A stretch of DNA of 64,000 bases from assembly GCA_910584495.1 (NCBI GenBank), contig CAJUAR010000004.1, positions 1 through 64,000 of the forward strand, read 5' to 3'. Below the pieces are notes generated by a model, which was not told the origin of the DNA, made no database searches, and saw only the letters and a list, made by a program, of their open reading frames with translations. Shown here one piece after another: positions 17,635 through 26,398 of this stretch (position 1 is the stretch's first letter; each line of letters starts with the position of its first letter). This DNA comes from an uncultured Muribaculaceae bacterium. Lineage in GTDB: Bacteria; Bacteroidota; Bacteroidia; Bacteroidales; Muribaculaceae. The position numbers and the translations under genes were made by a program.

Positions 17635-18554
17635 GGCGTTGCTGAGAGAAGATTGGCGACAGTATCGTTCATTTCGTCCTGCGGCATGTCCCATGGCAGC
17701 CAGTGGATGGTAAAACCACGCCGTTCCATGCCCCTGAACCATGTCATTTGCCGTTTTGCAAACTGATGGATGGCTGTTTCAAGCCCTGTCATCATTTCTT
17801 GGGCGCTTATTTGACCGGTGACGTAGAGGGTTATGAATTTATATTCGAGGCCATAGTAGATAAGGTCGTCGGCAGCAATGCCTTTGTCAAGCAGGCTTTC
17901 GACCTCGGCAGTCATTTTCTGGCAGTCGAAGCGGTGACGCAGACGTTGGGAAATGCGGTGTCGGCGTTCGTCGCGAGGTATGTCGATGCCAACAAGCAGA
18001 GCGTCGACAGGGCGTGGCGAGCGGGCCATAGCTGCAGCTTCGGGGTGCTCGCGGTAATATTCCTCGATTTCAATCGCCCTGACAGCACGTTGCGCGGTGT
18101 CGATGTCGGTGGTGTTGTGGAGGGTTTTCATCGTTGCCAGAATGGCGGCGAGTTCGTCGATGCTCTTTCCGGCAAGACGTTGGCGCAACATAGGATTGGC
18201 CGGCACTTCGGGGAGAACGATGCCTTTGAGGAGCGTTTCGACATATAGCCCCGTGCCGCCAACAATCACTGCCCGTCGGCCCCGGGTGGCAATATCGTCG
18301 AGAGCGCGGCGAGCATCGCGCACATATTCGTATAGATTATATTTATACCCGGCAGGAGCCACATCGATGAGGTGATAAGGCACCGAGCCATATTCTTCGA
18401 GGTCTTTGCCGGTGCCTATGTCCATGCCTCGATAGACCTGCCGCGAATCGGCACTGACAATTTCGCCATCGAGATATCGGGCCAGAGCCACGCCTCGACG
18501 CGTCTTGCCGCATGCCGTGGGGCCCACTACTGCTACCACTGTTTTCACTCCCAT
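17631..18554 (-). CDS. miaA: tRNA dimethylallyltransferase
   Basis: 307 aa, normal length. It adds a dimethylallyl group to N6 of A37 in tRNAs reading UNN codons. The P-loop GPTACGKT is at residues 11-18, followed by GEIVSADSRQVYRGMDIGTGK, the YHLIDVAPAGYKYNLYEY segment and VGGTGLYVETLLKG. The C-terminal part has AIHQFAKRQMTWFRG (commonly T-x-RYAKRQxTWFR). The start overlaps the preceding membrane-protein gene by 10 nt and the stop overlaps the next gene by 4 nt, so it lies in a compact four-gene operon. Confidence 0.96.
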   Translation of the reverse strand: MGVKTVVAVVGPTACGKTRRGVALARYLDGEIVSADSRQVYRGMDIGTGKDLEEYGSVPYHLIDVAPAGYKYNLYEYVRDARRALDDIATRGRRAVIVGGTGLYVETLLKGIVLPEVPANPMLRQRLAGKSIDELAAILATMKTLHNTTDIDTAQRAVRAIEIEEYYREHPEAAAMARSPRPVDALLVGIDIPRDERRHRISQRLRHRFDCQKMTAEVESLLDKGIAADDLIYYGLEYKFITLYVTGQISAQEMMTGLETAIHQFAKRQMTWFRGMERRGFTIHWLPWDMPQDEMNDTVANLLSATP

Positions 18555-19882
18555 TGCTTGCGAGTTTTTTTGATGATTCTGTCGGTGAGACGGTTGAAAA
18601 TGGTACGAAGATGAAAAAAATGGTTGTCTTCGTTGTTTTGTGCCACTTCAAACCAGTGGACGTCGTCGTAGTCTACGGTCCACTTGGGCATGTCGCAGAA
18701 GCGGAAAGTGGGCTTGTAGTGCCGGATGGGGTAGAGGCGCTGTCCTTTCGGGGTATAGGTTTTCCAAGCCATGGTCACGGTGTAGATGCGATAAAGTTCG
18801 TTTGCCAGCACAGGTGCGAGCGACTTGGTGGCCAAGCCATTGTCGAGCATGGGCATAGAGAACCACTGGTTGTCGTTTTTCTCCAGAAGCGCTTTGTCGG
18901 CCTGATGGATGAAGGCCGCATAATGGATTATGATCGAACCGTTGGCAAAGCCGTTGTTGGTGAAGCAGTAACGGAGGGAAAACTTGTCGAATCCGAGCTC
19001 TTTTTCGAGCATCACTTTGGCGGGGTGGTCGCCGATGGATGTGGTGCGGGCGGTGATTAGTTCGGCCGGAGTGTCCCACAATTGGTCCTTGCGCTGATGA
19101 AGCAACAATTCGTTGCCACAGAACACCAGAAAACGTACAATGGTGCGGTAGCGCCGCGACGGATTGGCATCTTCGACGGCCATATACATCACTCTCATGC
19201 TCTGATAGCGCCCCCACATGATGACTAGCGACAACAGATAGATAATCAGTGGTATATATTGGAAAAAGAAGCGGTCGGGGGCGTTGAGGTTGGCGTTTAT
19301 ATAGCGGAAAAAGTAATACCAATAGTCGATGGCACCCAGAGTTATGGAGATGAGCAGAAGCAGGCGTACCTGGTAGCGCGCCTCCTGGTAGTAGAGCGTG
19401 GCCACTATGCTGTCGCCGGCATAGTAGCCGTTGCGCCGCTGGCATCGGCGGCAGTGACGTTCGGCGAGACCCATGTAGAGCCACCACACGCTCAGCAAAG
19501 TGATTATCGGATAGATAATCAAAGCTGTGATAAACGGAATTTCGTCGTTGTAGATTTCAAAATGTATTGCTGTCGGAATCAGCCAGTCGGTGCATAGCAG
19601 GTCGATGGCAAAACCAACGAAGGCTGATAAGAAGAGGGTGCGTGCGGCGAGCCTCACCACCAGCGAACACGAGTTGACAAGCATGCTCGACGACGAGCGT
19701 GCCGCAGCATGTAGCCCCCAGGCTGCGAAAAGGCAGACAAAGGGAATCCACAACATAGGCAAAACGATAGACAGAACAATGGGAAGGGTGATGGCCCCGA
19801 AGGCTATGGCCCAATTGCGCCACATTGATTGCAGCACCTTGTCGATGTTCGACATATATTCGGAGACATCTTGTCGCAGCAT
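18545..19882 (-). CDS. Conserved-type membrane protein of unknown function
   Basis: 445 aa. About six hydrophobic segments occupy the first 240 residues, with a CRRCQR cysteine pair in the first loop region; the C-terminal 200 residues are soluble and rich in aromatic residues. I cannot place it in a family. It begins 1 nt after the stop of the DPP-IV-like gene and overlaps miaA, so it is co-transcribed with both. Membrane topology and partner cannot be inferred further. Confidence 0.8.
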   Translation of the reverse strand: MLRQDVSEYMSNIDKVLQSMWRNWAIAFGAITLPIVLSIVLPMLWIPFVCLFAAWGLHAAARSSSSMLVNSCSLVVRLAARTLFLSAFVGFAIDLLCTDWLIPTAIHFEIYNDEIPFITALIIYPIITLLSVWWLYMGLAERHCRRCQRRNGYYAGDSIVATLYYQEARYQVRLLLLISITLGAIDYWYYFFRYINANLNAPDRFFFQYIPLIIYLLSLVIMWGRYQSMRVMYMAVEDANPSRRYRTIVRFLVFCGNELLLHQRKDQLWDTPAELITARTTSIGDHPAKVMLEKELGFDKFSLRYCFTNNGFANGSIIIHYAAFIHQADKALLEKNDNQWFSMPMLDNGLATKSLAPVLANELYRIYTVTMAWKTYTPKGQRLYPIRHYKPTFRFCDMPKWTVDYDDVHWFEVAQNNEDNHFFHLRTIFNRLTDRIIKKTRKQWE

Positions 19883-19883
19883 A

Positions 19884-22088
19884 TTATTCTTTCAATTTAT
19901 CGTTGAAGAAATCGAACATGCGGCCATAAACCACCTGCCGGGCGTTGCAGCCGTTGATGGAGTGGTTCATGTTGGGAAACACAAACATGTCGCAAAGAAT
20001 GCCGGCACTCTGGAGGGTGGACACCAGCTGCAGGCTGTTGGCAGGATGCACGTTGTCGTCGGAAGTGCCGTACATCACCAGCAGCGGGCAGCCCAGGCGC
20101 AGTGCGCGGCGCAGAACCGAAGCCTCGTTGTAGCCTGTTTCGTTCTGCTGGGGCGTGAGCATGAAACGTTCGGTGTAGACGGTGTCGTAGTAACGCCAGT
20201 CGGTGACGGGGGCCACAGCCACGGCGGCTGCAAAGGGGCAGTCGTCGGCAGTGGCGCACATCAGAGCCTCGTAGCCGCCGTAGCTCCAGCCATAGATACC
20301 TATTCGGGAGCTGTCGACATAGGGCAGCGTTGCCAGATAGCGGGCAGCTGCTGTCTGGTCGTCGGTCTCGAGCTGTCCCAGACGGCGGTAGACAGCAGTG
20401 CGGAAAGCTTCGCCGCGGCCGCCTGTGCCACGACCGTCGACGCAGAACACAATATAGCCCCTCGAGGCGTAGTAGTCTTCCCAGTCGAGCGTCCAGCGGT
20501 CGAGTACCTGCTGCGAGCCCGGGCCGCTATACTGGCTCATAACCACAGGATAACGCTTCGAGGCATCGAAGTTGCGCGGTCGCACCATATAGGCGTTGAG
20601 TTCGTTGCCGTTGACATTGACGGTCATAAACTCCTTGTCGGCTTTGAGGCTTTTAGCATTTGCCGCATATTGCGCGTTGTCGCATATTGTGCGCAGAGCT
20701 TTTCCGCCGGGACGGCGAAGGTCGGTGACGGGCGGCGTGGCAATGTCGCTATGGGTGTACTGCATGAATTTGCAACCGGGAGCCATGACAGCCGACGAGC
20801 TTCCTCGGTCATGGCCTATCACCTTGACAACGCCTTTTTTGTCGAGCGAGTAGACAGTGCGGTCGATTGGCCGTGGAGACGCCGCCTGGAAGTAGGCATT
20901 GCCGGCCTCGTCGCAGCCATAAAAAGCTGTGGCATCGGCCTTGTCCACCCCCACTTTGCGAATTTCGCTGCCTGCATAGCTCACCTCGTGAAATGTGGTA
21001 TATCCACCCTCGTCGGTTCCTATAAAGAACGAGTTAGGGCCGTAGTAGATGCCGGAGTAAACGCTTTCCTCCACCCATGCCTTGCTGCGGTAGCTGTAGA
21101 CCGATTTCGACACTGTCGACTTGGGGTTGGTGCAGAACAGCTCGTATTGGTTCTGGTCGCGGTTGAGAGTGGAAATCATCAGTTTGGTTTCGTCAGGGCC
21201 GTATGCTATGCGCGGAATATAATAAGGGGTGCTTCCGGCAAAGGTCAGTTCCTTGGTTTTGCGTGTCTCCACGTCGTAGCTGTGGACGCTCACCCGCGAG
21301 TTGGGTTTTCCGGCCACAGGGTATTTGTAGCTCATCGCCCCCGGATATAGCGCATATTCGGTGCGAGGGTTGCAAGTGCCTTCATATATGGGCAGGGTGT
21401 AGAGCGGCACGTCACTTTCATCGAATTTCACATAGCAGAGCGTCAGGCAGTCCGGGGCCCATGACATGAGGCTCGTAATTCCGAATTCCTCCTCGTAGGT
21501 CCAGTCGGTGGCTCCGTTGATAATTTTTCCTTTGGCTCCGTCGGTAGTTACGGGCACTTCCGATTCGTAGTCGAGTTTAGCGGCGTATATATTGTTGTCG
21601 GCAACAAAGGCCACCATTCGCGAATCGGGCGAGAAAAGGGGCACGCTCTGGCGTTTGTGTTCTTTTGAAAGGGGACGCAACAGGCGAGTGCGTATTTCAT
21701 AGACAAAGTATTCTGCCGTTGACGAACGTCGGTAGACAGGCTCGCTGTTTTGCCACACAAGGATTTTTGTGCCGTCGGGGCTGATGGTGAATCCTTCGAA
21801 GGCCTCCATGGTGTTTTCGCGTGTGCGGCCGAGGTCAAAAATAGTTTCACCCTCCTTGCCTGTGGCAGCATCGTAGGTAATGAGACGTTTGCCGTCGTCG
21901 CTGCGCATCACATAGCTCGTTCCGTCGGGCATAAATGTTACAGACGTGTTTGCCGGACGGTTTGCCGGGAAACAGTACGGAGCGAGTTCCGACACCGCCG
22001 TGCTGCGCATGGCCAAAGGGGCTGCGCCGACAGTCAATGCCGCTGTCGCTGCTATTCCCAAAAATATATGCTTTAGATTTAGATTCAT
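19884..22088 (-). CDS. Dipeptidyl-peptidase IV-like S9 serine peptidase
   Basis: 734 aa, secreted (signal peptide about 1-22). The N-terminal half is a DPP-IV beta-propeller with many SPDGTKILVWQ-type blades; the C-terminal alpha/beta hydrolase has Ser602 in GWSYGGY, Asp677 in GTSDDNVH and His709 in NMNHSING. The propeller Glu pair expected for N-terminus binding may be the EE in TDWTYEEEFG. It would release X-Pro or similar dipeptides in the periplasm. It is the first gene of a four-gene operon with a -7 box about 34 nt upstream. Amino-acid-specific variants (DPP5, DPP7) belong to other families. Confidence 0.93.
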   Translation of the reverse strand: MNLNLKHIFLGIAATAALTVGAAPLAMRSTAVSELAPYCFPANRPANTSVTFMPDGTSYVMRSDDGKRLITYDAATGKEGETIFDLGRTRENTMEAFEGFTISPDGTKILVWQNSEPVYRRSSTAEYFVYEIRTRLLRPLSKEHKRQSVPLFSPDSRMVAFVADNNIYAAKLDYESEVPVTTDGAKGKIINGATDWTYEEEFGITSLMSWAPDCLTLCYVKFDESDVPLYTLPIYEGTCNPRTEYALYPGAMSYKYPVAGKPNSRVSVHSYDVETRKTKELTFAGSTPYYIPRIAYGPDETKLMISTLNRDQNQYELFCTNPKSTVSKSVYSYRSKAWVEESVYSGIYYGPNSFFIGTDEGGYTTFHEVSYAGSEIRKVGVDKADATAFYGCDEAGNAYFQAASPRPIDRTVYSLDKKGVVKVIGHDRGSSSAVMAPGCKFMQYTHSDIATPPVTDLRRPGGKALRTICDNAQYAANAKSLKADKEFMTVNVNGNELNAYMVRPRNFDASKRYPVVMSQYSGPGSQQVLDRWTLDWEDYYASRGYIVFCVDGRGTGGRGEAFRTAVYRRLGQLETDDQTAAARYLATLPYVDSSRIGIYGWSYGGYEALMCATADDCPFAAAVAVAPVTDWRYYDTVYTERFMLTPQQNETGYNEASVLRRALRLGCPLLVMYGTSDDNVHPANSLQLVSTLQSAGILCDMFVFPNMNHSINGCNARQVVYGRMFDFFNDKLKE

Positions 22089-22121
22089 CGTATTATAACG
22101 CTTTTGCTGGTTGTTCGATGT

Positions 22122-22130
22122 GCAAAGTTA
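22122..22130 (-). promoter_or_regulatory. -7 box of the DPP-IV operon
   Basis: Minus-strand TAACTTTGC, leader of about 30 nt to the ATG at 22088. Confidence 0.6.
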
Positions 22131-22211
22131 TATAAAAAAACGCGTTTGGGACTTGTGTGTTCGCAAAAAAACATTATTGCCGGTCCATTTTGGGAAAAAC
22201 GAAAATTTTAG

Positions 22212-22220
22212 TAACTTTGC
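22212..22220 (+). promoter_or_regulatory. -7 box of the DUF1846 gene
   Basis: TAACTTTGC ends 8 nt before the ATG at 22229, so the transcript is predicted to start within a few nucleotides of the start codon. This fixes the start and excludes the longer frame from 22157. Confidence 0.65.
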
Positions 22221-22228
22221 AACCCGTT

Positions 22229-23698
22229 ATGAAATACGGTTTTGACAACGAGAAATATCTCACTATTCAGTCCGAACACATCAAAGAACGAATCGCTCAG
22301 TTCGGCAACAAGCTCTATCTCGAGCTTGGAGGAAAACTTTTCGACGACTATCATGCCAGCCGCGTGCTTCCGGGTTTCCAGCCGGACAGCAAGTTGCGTA
22401 TGCTCTCGCAGCTTGCCGACCATGCCGAGATAATCATTGTAATCAGTGCTCTCGACATAGAAAAGAACAAAGTCCGCAACGACCTCGGAATTACCTACGA
22501 CGAGGATGTGCTGCGGTTACGCGACGAATTCCAACGGCGAAGCTTCCTTGTAAGCTCGGTGGTAATCACCCATTATAACGGGCAGAGCAGCGCGGCCGCC
22601 TTCCGCCAGAAACTGGAGCGCATGGGCATCCGCACCTACTATCATTACACCATCGACGGCTACCCCACCAATGTGGAGCTTATCGATTCCGACGAAGGAT
22701 TCGGGCGCAACGATTATGTGGAAACCACCCGCCCCTTGGTCATTGTCACCGCACCGGGTCCCGGCAGCGGCAAAATGGCAGTGTGCCTCAGCCAGCTCTA
22801 CAACGAGCACAAGCGCGGCATCGTGGCCGGCTATGCCAAATTCGAGACTTTCCCTGTCTGGAACCTTCCGTTGAAGCATCCTGTCAACATTGCCTATGAG
22901 GCAGCCACCGCCGACCTCAACGATGTGAACATGATCGACCCCTTCCACCTCGAAGCCTATGGCAAAACCGCCATCAACTATAACCGCGACATCGAGATTT
23001 ATCCCGTGCTCAACGCCTTGTTCGAGGGCATCTATGGCGAGAATCCCTATAAATCGCCCACCGACATGGGTGTAAACATGGTCGGCTTCTGCATCAGCGA
23101 CGACGAAGTGTGCAGCAAGGCCTCTAAGGACGAAATCATCCGCCGCTACTACACTGCCCTCAACCGTCTGGCGAGCGGCGACGGCAACAACAGCGAGGTC
23201 AGCAAGATTGCACTTCTTTTCAAGCAGGCCAAAATCGACACTTCCTACCGCAAAGTCACCACAGCTTCAAGAGAACGTGCCGAACAGAGCGGACATTATT
23301 GCTCGGCTATCGAACTCGAGGACGGAACCATCATCACTGCCGAACAGGGCGAGTTGCTCGGCCCGAGTGCGGCATTGCTGCTCAACGCCATCAAGCACCT
23401 TGCAGGCATCGACCACTCAATCAAGCTCATACCACAGCATATGATCGAGCCCATACAGCATACGAAGACGGCATATCTGAGAAGCCGCAATCCACGTCTG
23501 CACACCGACGAGGTGCTTGTTGCGCTGTCTGTTCTGAGCACGCACGACGAAAACTGCCGCCGTGCCCTCGAAATGCTTCCTCGCCTCAAAGGGTGCCAGG
23601 TACACTCCACTGTGATGCTCGGCGAAATCGACCAGAAGATTTTCAAAAAGCTCGGCGTGGGTCTCACATGCGATCCCAAACGTAAAATCAAAGCCTGA
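22229..23698 (+). CDS. DUF1846 family protein
   Basis: 489 aa cytosolic protein, the usual length of the DUF1846 family (begins MKYGFDNEKYLTIQSEHI). A glycine-rich TAPGPGSGKMAVCLSQLYNE segment near residue 177 resembles a nucleotide-binding loop. The biochemical role of the family is not established to my knowledge. It is followed after 67 nt by a Crp-type regulator with a perfect inverted repeat between them and no obvious promoter, so they may be co-transcribed. Confidence 0.9.
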   Translation: MKYGFDNEKYLTIQSEHIKERIAQFGNKLYLELGGKLFDDYHASRVLPGFQPDSKLRMLSQLADHAEIIIVISALDIEKNKVRNDLGITYDEDVLRLRDEFQRRSFLVSSVVITHYNGQSSAAAFRQKLERMGIRTYYHYTIDGYPTNVELIDSDEGFGRNDYVETTRPLVIVTAPGPGSGKMAVCLSQLYNEHKRGIVAGYAKFETFPVWNLPLKHPVNIAYEAATADLNDVNMIDPFHLEAYGKTAINYNRDIEIYPVLNALFEGIYGENPYKSPTDMGVNMVGFCISDDEVCSKASKDEIIRRYYTALNRLASGDGNNSEVSKIALLFKQAKIDTSYRKVTTASRERAEQSGHYCSAIELEDGTIITAEQGELLGPSAALLLNAIKHLAGIDHSIKLIPQHMIEPIQHTKTAYLRSRNPRLHTDEVLVALSVLSTHDENCRRALEMLPRLKGCQVHSTVMLGEIDQKIFKKLGVGLTCDPKRKIKA

Positions 23699-23709
23699 AA
23701 ATTTTGTTC

Positions 23710-23738
23710 GAGACGTTGTAAATTCTTTACAACGTCTC
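23710..23738. promoter_or_regulatory. Perfect 13-bp inverted repeat upstream of the Crp-type gene
   Basis: GAGACGTTGTAAA at 23710-23722 pairs exactly with 23726-23738 across a 3-nt loop, ending 27 nt before the regulator ATG. No U run follows, so it is a weak candidate for an intrinsic terminator; an operator for a dimeric regulator or an RNA hairpin in a shared transcript fits better. Confidence 0.65.
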
Positions 23739-23765
23739 ACTAACTTCAAACAGAAAAAATTCAGA

Positions 23766-24443
23766 ATGAATACTCTGCGGCAGTTGTTGGCCCTTGAGGC
23801 AAAGCTGAAAATCAGCGACGACCTTCTCGACCGTCTACTCGAAGGAGGTGTGGAAATACGCCTTGCGCCTCATCAGGCAATGATTGACGAGGGTGAATAC
23901 AATCCTGATGTATATATTGTCAAAAGCGGGATTATAAGGGGCACTAATCTGAATCAAAATGTTGAAGTAACGTCCGGTTTCGCTCTCCCGGGAACTATGT
24001 TTATGTCGTTTTATTGTTATTACGGCGAGGAACAATCTTTCTATCGTTTTGAGGCGTGTTGCGAATCTACAGTAATTCGAATTCCAAAAGCTCATTTCGA
24101 CAATCTCGTCAAAGAATCGCATGAATTTGCCCGGTGGGTTGTCAGCGCACACCAGAATCAACTTTATTATTACGAACGGAAAAACCAATTGCTCAGCGGC
24201 AGTTCGCGCGAGCGTTTGATAGCTTTGCTGAAGATGTTGTCTGCTGCAACTTCGACATTCAACGAAAACCTGAATGTCGACAAAAAGCATGAAACCAAGG
24301 TTAAAGAACTGGTATGCAACCGTTGGGACCGAATATTTTCAATTATCCCATCGAGATATATAGCTTCATACCTCGGGATTACCGAGCAACATTTCAGCAA
24401 GATAAAACGAGAAGTGCTTAATGAATTTGATAACAAACAGTAA
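23766..24443 (+). CDS. Crp/Fnr-family transcription regulator
   Basis: 225 aa. A cyclic-nucleotide-binding-type beta roll covers about residues 25-115 (APHQAMIDEGEYNPDVYIVKSGIIRG) but lacks a clear cAMP phosphate-binding cassette, so the ligand is unknown. A dimerisation helix (about 120-145) leads to a C-terminal winged helix with IASYLGITEQHFSKIKREV near residues 199-217. There is no Cys cluster for a Fe-S centre. The palindrome just upstream could be its autoregulatory site, and the next gene downstream a target. Confidence 0.88.
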   Translation: MNTLRQLLALEAKLKISDDLLDRLLEGGVEIRLAPHQAMIDEGEYNPDVYIVKSGIIRGTNLNQNVEVTSGFALPGTMFMSFYCYYGEEQSFYRFEACCESTVIRIPKAHFDNLVKESHEFARWVVSAHQNQLYYYERKNQLLSGSSRERLIALLKMLSAATSTFNENLNVDKKHETKVKELVCNRWDRIFSIIPSRYIASYLGITEQHFSKIKREVLNEFDNKQ

Positions 24444-24515
24444 TCTCGATACAAGGGCTCGATTTTTTAACACAGTACTTTAATTTAGAATAAGTAGTTT
24501 GTATTTGCAGACTGC

Positions 24516-24523
24516 TAAATTTG
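24516..24523 (+). promoter_or_regulatory. -7 box of the secreted-protein gene
   Basis: TAAATTTG predicts transcription starting near 24528, giving a leader of about 80 nt that begins directly with the inverted repeat at 24529-24570. Confidence 0.55.
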
Positions 24524-24528
24524 CACCC

Positions 24529-24570
24529 ATTGACATTCGGGGATAGTGACGGTTCAACCGGAATGTCAAT
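24529..24570 (+). promoter_or_regulatory. Stem at the 5' end of the leader
   Basis: ATTGACATTC at 24529-24538 pairs perfectly with GAATGTCAAT at 24561-24570; the 22-nt interior contains a smaller GGTTCAACC stem. It starts at the predicted first nucleotides of the transcript and may protect the mRNA or serve as a regulatory structure or operator. Confidence 0.5.
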
Positions 24571-24610
24571 ACCCAGTGAAATATCCAATGGAGCCGTCGA
24601 GGTAAGCGAT

Positions 24611-26203
24611 ATGAAAAACAACTACACTTTTAGCCTGATTGCGGCAGTTGTTATGGCCATTGTTTCGATTCCAACAACTTTTGCTGGAAAATATGGCCAA
24701 GCGGAAAACTACAAGGGCCATTTGTGGCAATCGGAAAACAAATGCGAAGTAAAGAAGCCTTCGAAACTACGGCAAATTGCCGATGTTCCCGACAATGGTA
24801 ACGACAAACTCTATTCGTCGAACCGTATCTGCATCATGAATGATTACATCGTAGATAATACCGGTCTGGCTACCATTGTTCGTTATGGCGAAGATTCCAG
24901 CCTGTATTTCCGCGACATGTTCTCGCTCGGAACAGAAAACTGGATTGAGGCATCTATAGATGAAAAAGGCCTTATATCCATCCCTACCCATCAATTTTTC
25001 GTGACAGATGCAACCTATGGTGACATCACATTGGAAACATCAAAATTTGTGGAACTCGAAAACGGGAATACTGATTCCAAAATACTGTGGGATAAAGACG
25101 TATATTATCTCCAGCGCCACGAAGATGGCACCATCACCAGTCTCGACACCGACAAGGACTGGATGGAACGCGAATACCTTGTCCTGACAAACGCCGAAGG
25201 TGTTGTTATGGCATTGTCGGGAAACATTGTGATGACACCGGTGAACGACGAACCGGTAAGTCCTCCTGCCGGCTGCGAATCCGTTCTGTATAACTTCACA
25301 TATAAACAGGCAAACGAAGTATATTCGCAAACATGCGACGTGGTCTTCGACAATGACGATGTCTACTTCCAAGGCTTGTGCTACTACTTCCCCGATGCCT
25401 GGCTCAAAGGAACTTTCAATAAAGAACACACAGAATTACGTTTGGCATCGGGCCAATTTGTAGGCCATAAACTTTATGTCAATTATTTCTCGGCCGCTCA
25501 CCGCACAACAGTAGAAATTGACGGGGAATTTCAGACTGTTTGGGAGAAAGATCCCGAACTTATCCTCGAAGTGGGCGAAGATGGCAAATCATTTTCGTTC
25601 AACAACACACAATATTTTGCTATCACCATTGCTGACGAAGTCGATTACAACATCTATAGCGGCAAAATTACTGAACGTGTCAATAAAGCTGTTAAACCGG
25701 TCGCTCCTATCATCGACGGTTTATATTGGATTGATGTCGACGCTCTCTATTTCACTCAGCCTCTGATTGATGTTGATGGCAACTATATCGATCCGAGCAA
25801 TCTGAGCTGGCGTATGTACTACGACGATGTCCTTTTCACGTTCACCCCCGACGAATATATGAATATCAGCAAGCCCACTACCGAAATCCCTTATGGATTT
25901 TCTGATAACTGGGACTTCGGATTTGACCGTGGCGAGCAGTTTGTTGCAATTTATAACACTTCGTACCAAAGCATAGGCATAGAAAGCGTGTGCACAGTAA
26001 ATGGCGAAAGCATAGCTTCTGACCGTGTTTATTATAGTCAGTCCGGGGTGTCAGCTCCAAACGAAACAAAAATAGCGGAAAGCACAGAATTGTTTGACCT
26101 TAGCGGCAAGAAAATCAACGGAAAACCGGCTGCAGGCATGTATATACGTGTAGAACATTTCTCCGACGGCACAAAACGCATCGTCAAGACCATCGTACGT
26201 TAA
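24611..26203 (+). CDS. Secreted protein with T9SS-type C-terminal tail
   Basis: 530 aa from the ATG at 24611, where a signal peptide begins (MKNNYTFSLIAAVVMAIVSIPTTFAG); the in-frame extension to 24521 crosses the promoter leader and is rejected. The body has beta-rich repeated segments of the type LRLASGQFVGHKLYV and no recognised catalytic motif. The end, TELFDLSGKKINGKPAAGMYIRVEHFSDGTKRIVKTIVR in part, matches a T9SS type A sorting domain, predicting surface attachment or release. It has its own promoter and a terminator hairpin directly after the stop, so it is a single-gene unit next to the Crp-type regulator. Confidence 0.82.
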   Translation: MKNNYTFSLIAAVVMAIVSIPTTFAGKYGQAENYKGHLWQSENKCEVKKPSKLRQIADVPDNGNDKLYSSNRICIMNDYIVDNTGLATIVRYGEDSSLYFRDMFSLGTENWIEASIDEKGLISIPTHQFFVTDATYGDITLETSKFVELENGNTDSKILWDKDVYYLQRHEDGTITSLDTDKDWMEREYLVLTNAEGVVMALSGNIVMTPVNDEPVSPPAGCESVLYNFTYKQANEVYSQTCDVVFDNDDVYFQGLCYYFPDAWLKGTFNKEHTELRLASGQFVGHKLYVNYFSAAHRTTVEIDGEFQTVWEKDPELILEVGEDGKSFSFNNTQYFAITIADEVDYNIYSGKITERVNKAVKPVAPIIDGLYWIDVDALYFTQPLIDVDGNYIDPSNLSWRMYYDDVLFTFTPDEYMNISKPTTEIPYGFSDNWDFGFDRGEQFVAIYNTSYQSIGIESVCTVNGESIASDRVYYSQSGVSAPNETKIAESTELFDLSGKKINGKPAAGMYIRVEHFSDGTKRIVKTIVR

Positions 26204-26216
26204 AACCTTGTTTGAA

Positions 26217-26268
26217 ATATCTGTTAATCTCCATGTCCTCAAACTTGGAGATTAACAGATATTTTTAT
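26217..26268 (+). terminator. Intrinsic terminator of the secreted-protein gene
   Basis: A perfect 17-bp stem, arms at 26217-26233 and 26246-26262, is followed by TTTTTATT, 13 nt after the stop codon. Confidence 0.92.
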
Positions 26269-26369
26269 TAACCTCTAACGGCAAAGTGCTGGTGTTTCCG
26301 GCTGAGGCAGTGAGAGTGTTCGAAAACAAACGCTCGCGGGCTTTTTTTGATTTTTAGGAAAAAATTTGC

Positions 26370-26377
26370 TAAATTTG
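26370..26377 (+). promoter_or_regulatory. -7 box of the topoisomerase gene
   Basis: TAAATTTG 22 nt upstream of the ATG at 26399. Confidence 0.6.
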
Positions 26378-26398
26378 TAGCAAATTGAATCTTAGCCC

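Noticed and set aside
19590..21350. 586-codon open frame on the plus strand
   Set aside because: Antisense to the DPP-IV-like and membrane-protein genes, both of which have clear family or topology features.
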